Shown here piece after piece: positions 25,093 to 26,810 of a DNA stretch of 26,810 bases (position 1 is its first letter; each line of letters begins with the position of its first letter). The notes beneath the pieces were generated by a model. The model saw only the letters and a list, made by a program, of their open reading frames with translations. It had not been told where the DNA came from and made no database searches. The position numbers and the translations under genes were made by a program. The stretch comes from Leptospira sp. (lineage in GTDB: Bacteria > Spirochaetota > Leptospiria > Leptospirales > Leptospiraceae), in NCBI GenBank assembly GCA_027533185.1, contig JAPZTS010000009.1, positions 1-26,810 on the forward strand, in the 5' to 3' direction.

Positions 25093-25503
25093 ATGCAAGA
25101 AACGAAATTTGCTGTTTCCGTTCATTTGATGACGGCACTCGCATACAATTCAGGTAAACTCATGAGTTCCGAAGAACTTTCAAAGAGCTTATGCACAAAC
25201 CCGAGTTTTGTGAGAAAACTAGTCGTTTCTCTATCAAACGCAGGTCTTGTCCACTCTCATAGAGGAAAGTCTGGTGGTGTCCAGCTCAGTAAGCTTCCCG
25301 CTGAAATTTCTCTATCCGATATATATTCTGCCATTTCTGAACGAAACATCATCGAGTTGCCTCAAAAGGAACCTTATCTTGGCTGCCCCGTCAGCAAATC
25401 AATGGGATTCATTATGGAGGCCGTTTCAAACAGAATGGAAACATCGATTGTAAATTCTCTTTCCCAGATCAATTTGAGTGAAATACTAAAACAAATTAAT
25501 TAA
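25093..25503 (+). CDS. Rrf2-family transcriptional regulator (YwnA-like)
   Basis: Encodes 136 residues. The winged-helix DNA-binding domain is at the N-terminus (FAVSVHLMTALAYNSGKLMSSEELSKSLCTNPSFVRKLVVSLSNAGLVHSHRGKSGGVQLSK, about 6-67), followed by the dimerisation helix (ISLSDIYSAI) and the C-terminal LGCPVSKSMGFIMEAV. Iron-sulphur Rrf2 proteins (IscR, NsrR) use three clustered cysteines; here only Cys34 and Cys98 exist and only Cys98 is in that region, so an Fe-S cluster is unlikely. It resembles Bacillus YwnA. Its likely target is the palindrome between it and the DoxX-like gene. GAGAGG abuts the ATG with no spacing, so the start is slightly uncertain. Confidence 0.85.
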   Translation: MQETKFAVSVHLMTALAYNSGKLMSSEELSKSLCTNPSFVRKLVVSLSNAGLVHSHRGKSGGVQLSKLPAEISLSDIYSAISERNIIELPQKEPYLGCPVSKSMGFIMEAVSNRMETSIVNSLSQINLSEILKQIN

Positions 25504-25560
25504 AATAGATCCACCACTTGCAAAGATTGAGGTTCTGGTTTTCGAGGGGCTAAGGGTATG

Positions 25561-26430
25561 TTATCCGGGTGGATTCCAAAGATAGTTCCATTTTTCAAGG
25601 AATGGCTTTCGCAGTTTAAAAAAAGATAGGATTTTGCGGTATTCCCAGTTTAAAACAACAAACGGATTATAGCTACCAATCCTTTCCGTAATTCCATACT
25701 TTACCTTTTCTGTTTCCTCTTGAAAACTACCAAATAGTTTATCCCAGATGATAAGCACTCCTGCGAAGTTCTTATCTATATAAATTTGATTCGAACCATG
25801 GTGGACCCTGTGGTGCGAAGGAGTATTAAAAATATTCTCGATAAACCCTAATTTCTTGATTAGGTTTGTGTGAAGAAAAAATTGATACGTCAAATTCAGA
25901 TTGGTCGCAATCATCATAGTTAGGGGATGAAATCCCAAAAAAGGGATCCATAACCAAAAAATATTTTTCACTAAATCTTCCCAAATGCTTTGTCTGAGAG
26001 CTGATCCAAAATTCATATATTCGGAGGAATGATGAACAACATGAGCTGCCCAAAAGAATCGAACTCGATGCATAGCCCTATGTGCCCAGTAAAAACTAAA
26101 ATCATCCATTAGAAATAGTAAAAGAAAATAAGGTAGGCTTCGATTCCAATGAAACAGGGAATGATTTTGATATATGTAATAAAAAATATGGAAGAAAAAA
26201 AACTTCCAAAACATTAAGGTGATAGTTGTTAAACCAAAGAGAAAAAGAGAAACAAAACTATCCTTGAAAGCATAATAATTTTTCTTCAATTTATACTGAA
26301 TCAAAAACTCCAAAAGTATAAATCCAAAAAATATAGGTAGGAAAGAATTCACTGGATCTTCCTGAAATAAATCCATTGTTTGATTATAGCTCTTTACCAA
26401 ATCTGATATTGATTCACTCAGAAAGTTCAT
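25561..26430 (-). CDS. Sterol desaturase / fatty acid hydroxylase superfamily protein
   Basis: Encodes 289 residues. An integral membrane di-iron oxygenase with the expected histidine clusters: HRAMH (117-121), HVVHH (130-134) and HHRVHH (206-211), plus His187. Hydrophobic segments surround them (about 30-48, 58-85, 98-115, 155-180). The family inserts hydroxyl groups or double bonds into lipids using O2; the lipid substrate cannot be told from sequence. The gene lies 95 bp downstream of the Crp/Fnr-family regulator, and the gap holds an FNR-type box, so oxygen- or redox-linked control is plausible. It converges on the Rrf2 gene. Confidence 0.88.
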   Translation of the reverse strand: MNFLSESISDLVKSYNQTMDLFQEDPVNSFLPIFFGFILLEFLIQYKLKKNYYAFKDSFVSLFLFGLTTITLMFWKFFFFHIFYYIYQNHSLFHWNRSLPYFLLLFLMDDFSFYWAHRAMHRVRFFWAAHVVHHSSEYMNFGSALRQSIWEDLVKNIFWLWIPFLGFHPLTMMIATNLNLTYQFFLHTNLIKKLGFIENIFNTPSHHRVHHGSNQIYIDKNFAGVLIIWDKLFGSFQEETEKVKYGITERIGSYNPFVVLNWEYRKILSFFKLRKPFLEKWNYLWNPPG

Positions 26431-26466
26431 ATAGATTTAATGTAACCTCTCAGAATTCATTTTTAT

Positions 26467-26495
26467 ATTGAACTATGAGAGTGAGAATTCGTCAA
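26467..26495 (-). promoter_or_regulatory. Weak promoter candidate for the desaturase-family gene
   Basis: On the minus strand TTGACG (26495-26490) and TTCAAT (26472-26467) are 17 bases apart. The -10 is poor, as is common for activated promoters. The FNR-type box lies just upstream, its centre about 53 bp before the start point this promoter would give. Confidence 0.35.
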
Positions 26496-26506
26496 GGGCC
26501 ACGTAA

Positions 26507-26520
26507 TTGATCTAAATCAA
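26507..26520. promoter_or_regulatory. Perfect FNR-type box TTGAT-N4-ATCAA
   Basis: TTGAT-CTAA-ATCAA matches the FNR consensus at all ten defined positions. It is 5 bp after the stop codon of the Crp/Fnr-family gene and 76 bp upstream of the desaturase-family ATG. Confidence 0.72.
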
Positions 26521-26525
26521 AAAAA

Positions 26526-26810
26526 TCAACTTCGGATACGACTTAGGGTTTCTTTCGTTATCCCTAAAAATGAGGCTATATGCGCCAAAGGGATCCGATG
26601 GAAGGCATGTGAATACTTCTTTAAAAAATATTCGTATCGTTCTTTAGCCGTTTTGAATTGGAAATGGATCGCCCTCTCTTCCAATTCAATATAATATAAT
26701 TCTGTTAGGATTCTTCCCAATTTATTCATGGCTGGAAATTTTTCATAAAGATCATTTAGATCTTGATAGGTGATTTCTCCCAATTCACATTCTTCCAATG
26801 CCTCAATACC
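26526..26810 (-). CDS. Crp/Fnr-family transcriptional regulator, N-terminal part outside the window
   Basis: The last 95 codons are present; the frame runs to the window edge (a TTG at 26798 is an internal Leu codon). The visible part covers the dimerisation helix (YEKFPAMNKLGRILTELYYIELEERAI) and the C-terminal helix-turn-helix (RIPLAHIASFLGITKETLSRIR). The recognition helix has E-T-L-S-R, the same E-x-x-S-R pattern that in FNR reads TTGAT. The cyclic-nucleotide or sensory domain, and any Fe-S cysteines, lie beyond the edge, so the signal is unknown. Confidence 0.85.
   Translation of the reverse strand, partial: GIEALEECELGEITYQDLNDLYEKFPAMNKLGRILTELYYIELEERAIHFQFKTAKERYEYFLKKYSHAFHRIPLAHIASFLGITKETLSRIRS

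Noticed and set aside
26447..26481. CTCTCA...TGAGAG inverted repeat upstream of the desaturase-family gene
   Set aside because: The arms are 23 bases apart and only 6 bp long, so chance is likely.

Overview
The window looks like chromosomal DNA of a spirochaete, most likely a Leptospira (perhaps one of the saprophytic species). The evidence is the moderate A+T content, the protein style (many Lys, Phe, Ser and Ile), a spirochaete-type lipobox on the LemA protein, several TTG start codons, and the mix of chemotaxis, condensin, MBOAT/SGNH and TPR proteins. This assignment rests on recognition, not on a database match.

Left part (1-9186). The 3' end of an alkaline-phosphatase-superfamily metalloenzyme gene converges on, and overlaps by 4 bp, a leftward pair: an exported fibronectin-III-like/TPR protein and a membrane-anchored TPR protein. 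Rightward genes follow: a SAM methyltransferase, a compact UvrD/Rep-type helicase, tRNA-Val(GAC), a polytopic membrane protein, and a tightly coupled SGNH-hydrolase-like/MBOAT pair that probably acylates a surface polysaccharide.

Central part (9247-24287). Seventeen consecutive genes lie on the minus strand with almost no spacing. In transcription order they are thrS, infC, rpmI, rplT, a ZapB-like coiled-coil protein with a very acidic tail, zapA, a 5-formyl-THF cyclo-ligase gene, cheW, cheA, cheB, cheY, scpA, scpB, pheA, tyrA, a DUF1343/NamZ gene and lemA. Many junctions are ATGA or TTGA overlaps, or a single spacer base, so translation is probably coupled over long stretches. The most unusual protein is CheA: about 1057 residues, with a CheC-like phosphatase module fused behind the CheW-like domain. 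Kinase, predicted phosphatase and CheY are therefore encoded in one transcription unit.

Right part (24288-26810). After a 317-bp gene-free stretch come three small regulatory arrangements. A DoxX-like membrane protein gene is divergent from a YwnA-type Rrf2 regulator gene; a 19-bp palindrome sits exactly on the predicted -10 box of the DoxX-like gene. A sterol-desaturase/fatty-acid-hydroxylase-family gene lies downstream of a Crp/Fnr-family regulator (cut by the window edge). The gap between them carries a perfect FNR-type box, TTGAT-N4-ATCAA, and the regulator has the FNR-type E-x-x-S-R recognition helix.

No CRISPR array, insertion sequence, prophage or rRNA gene was seen.
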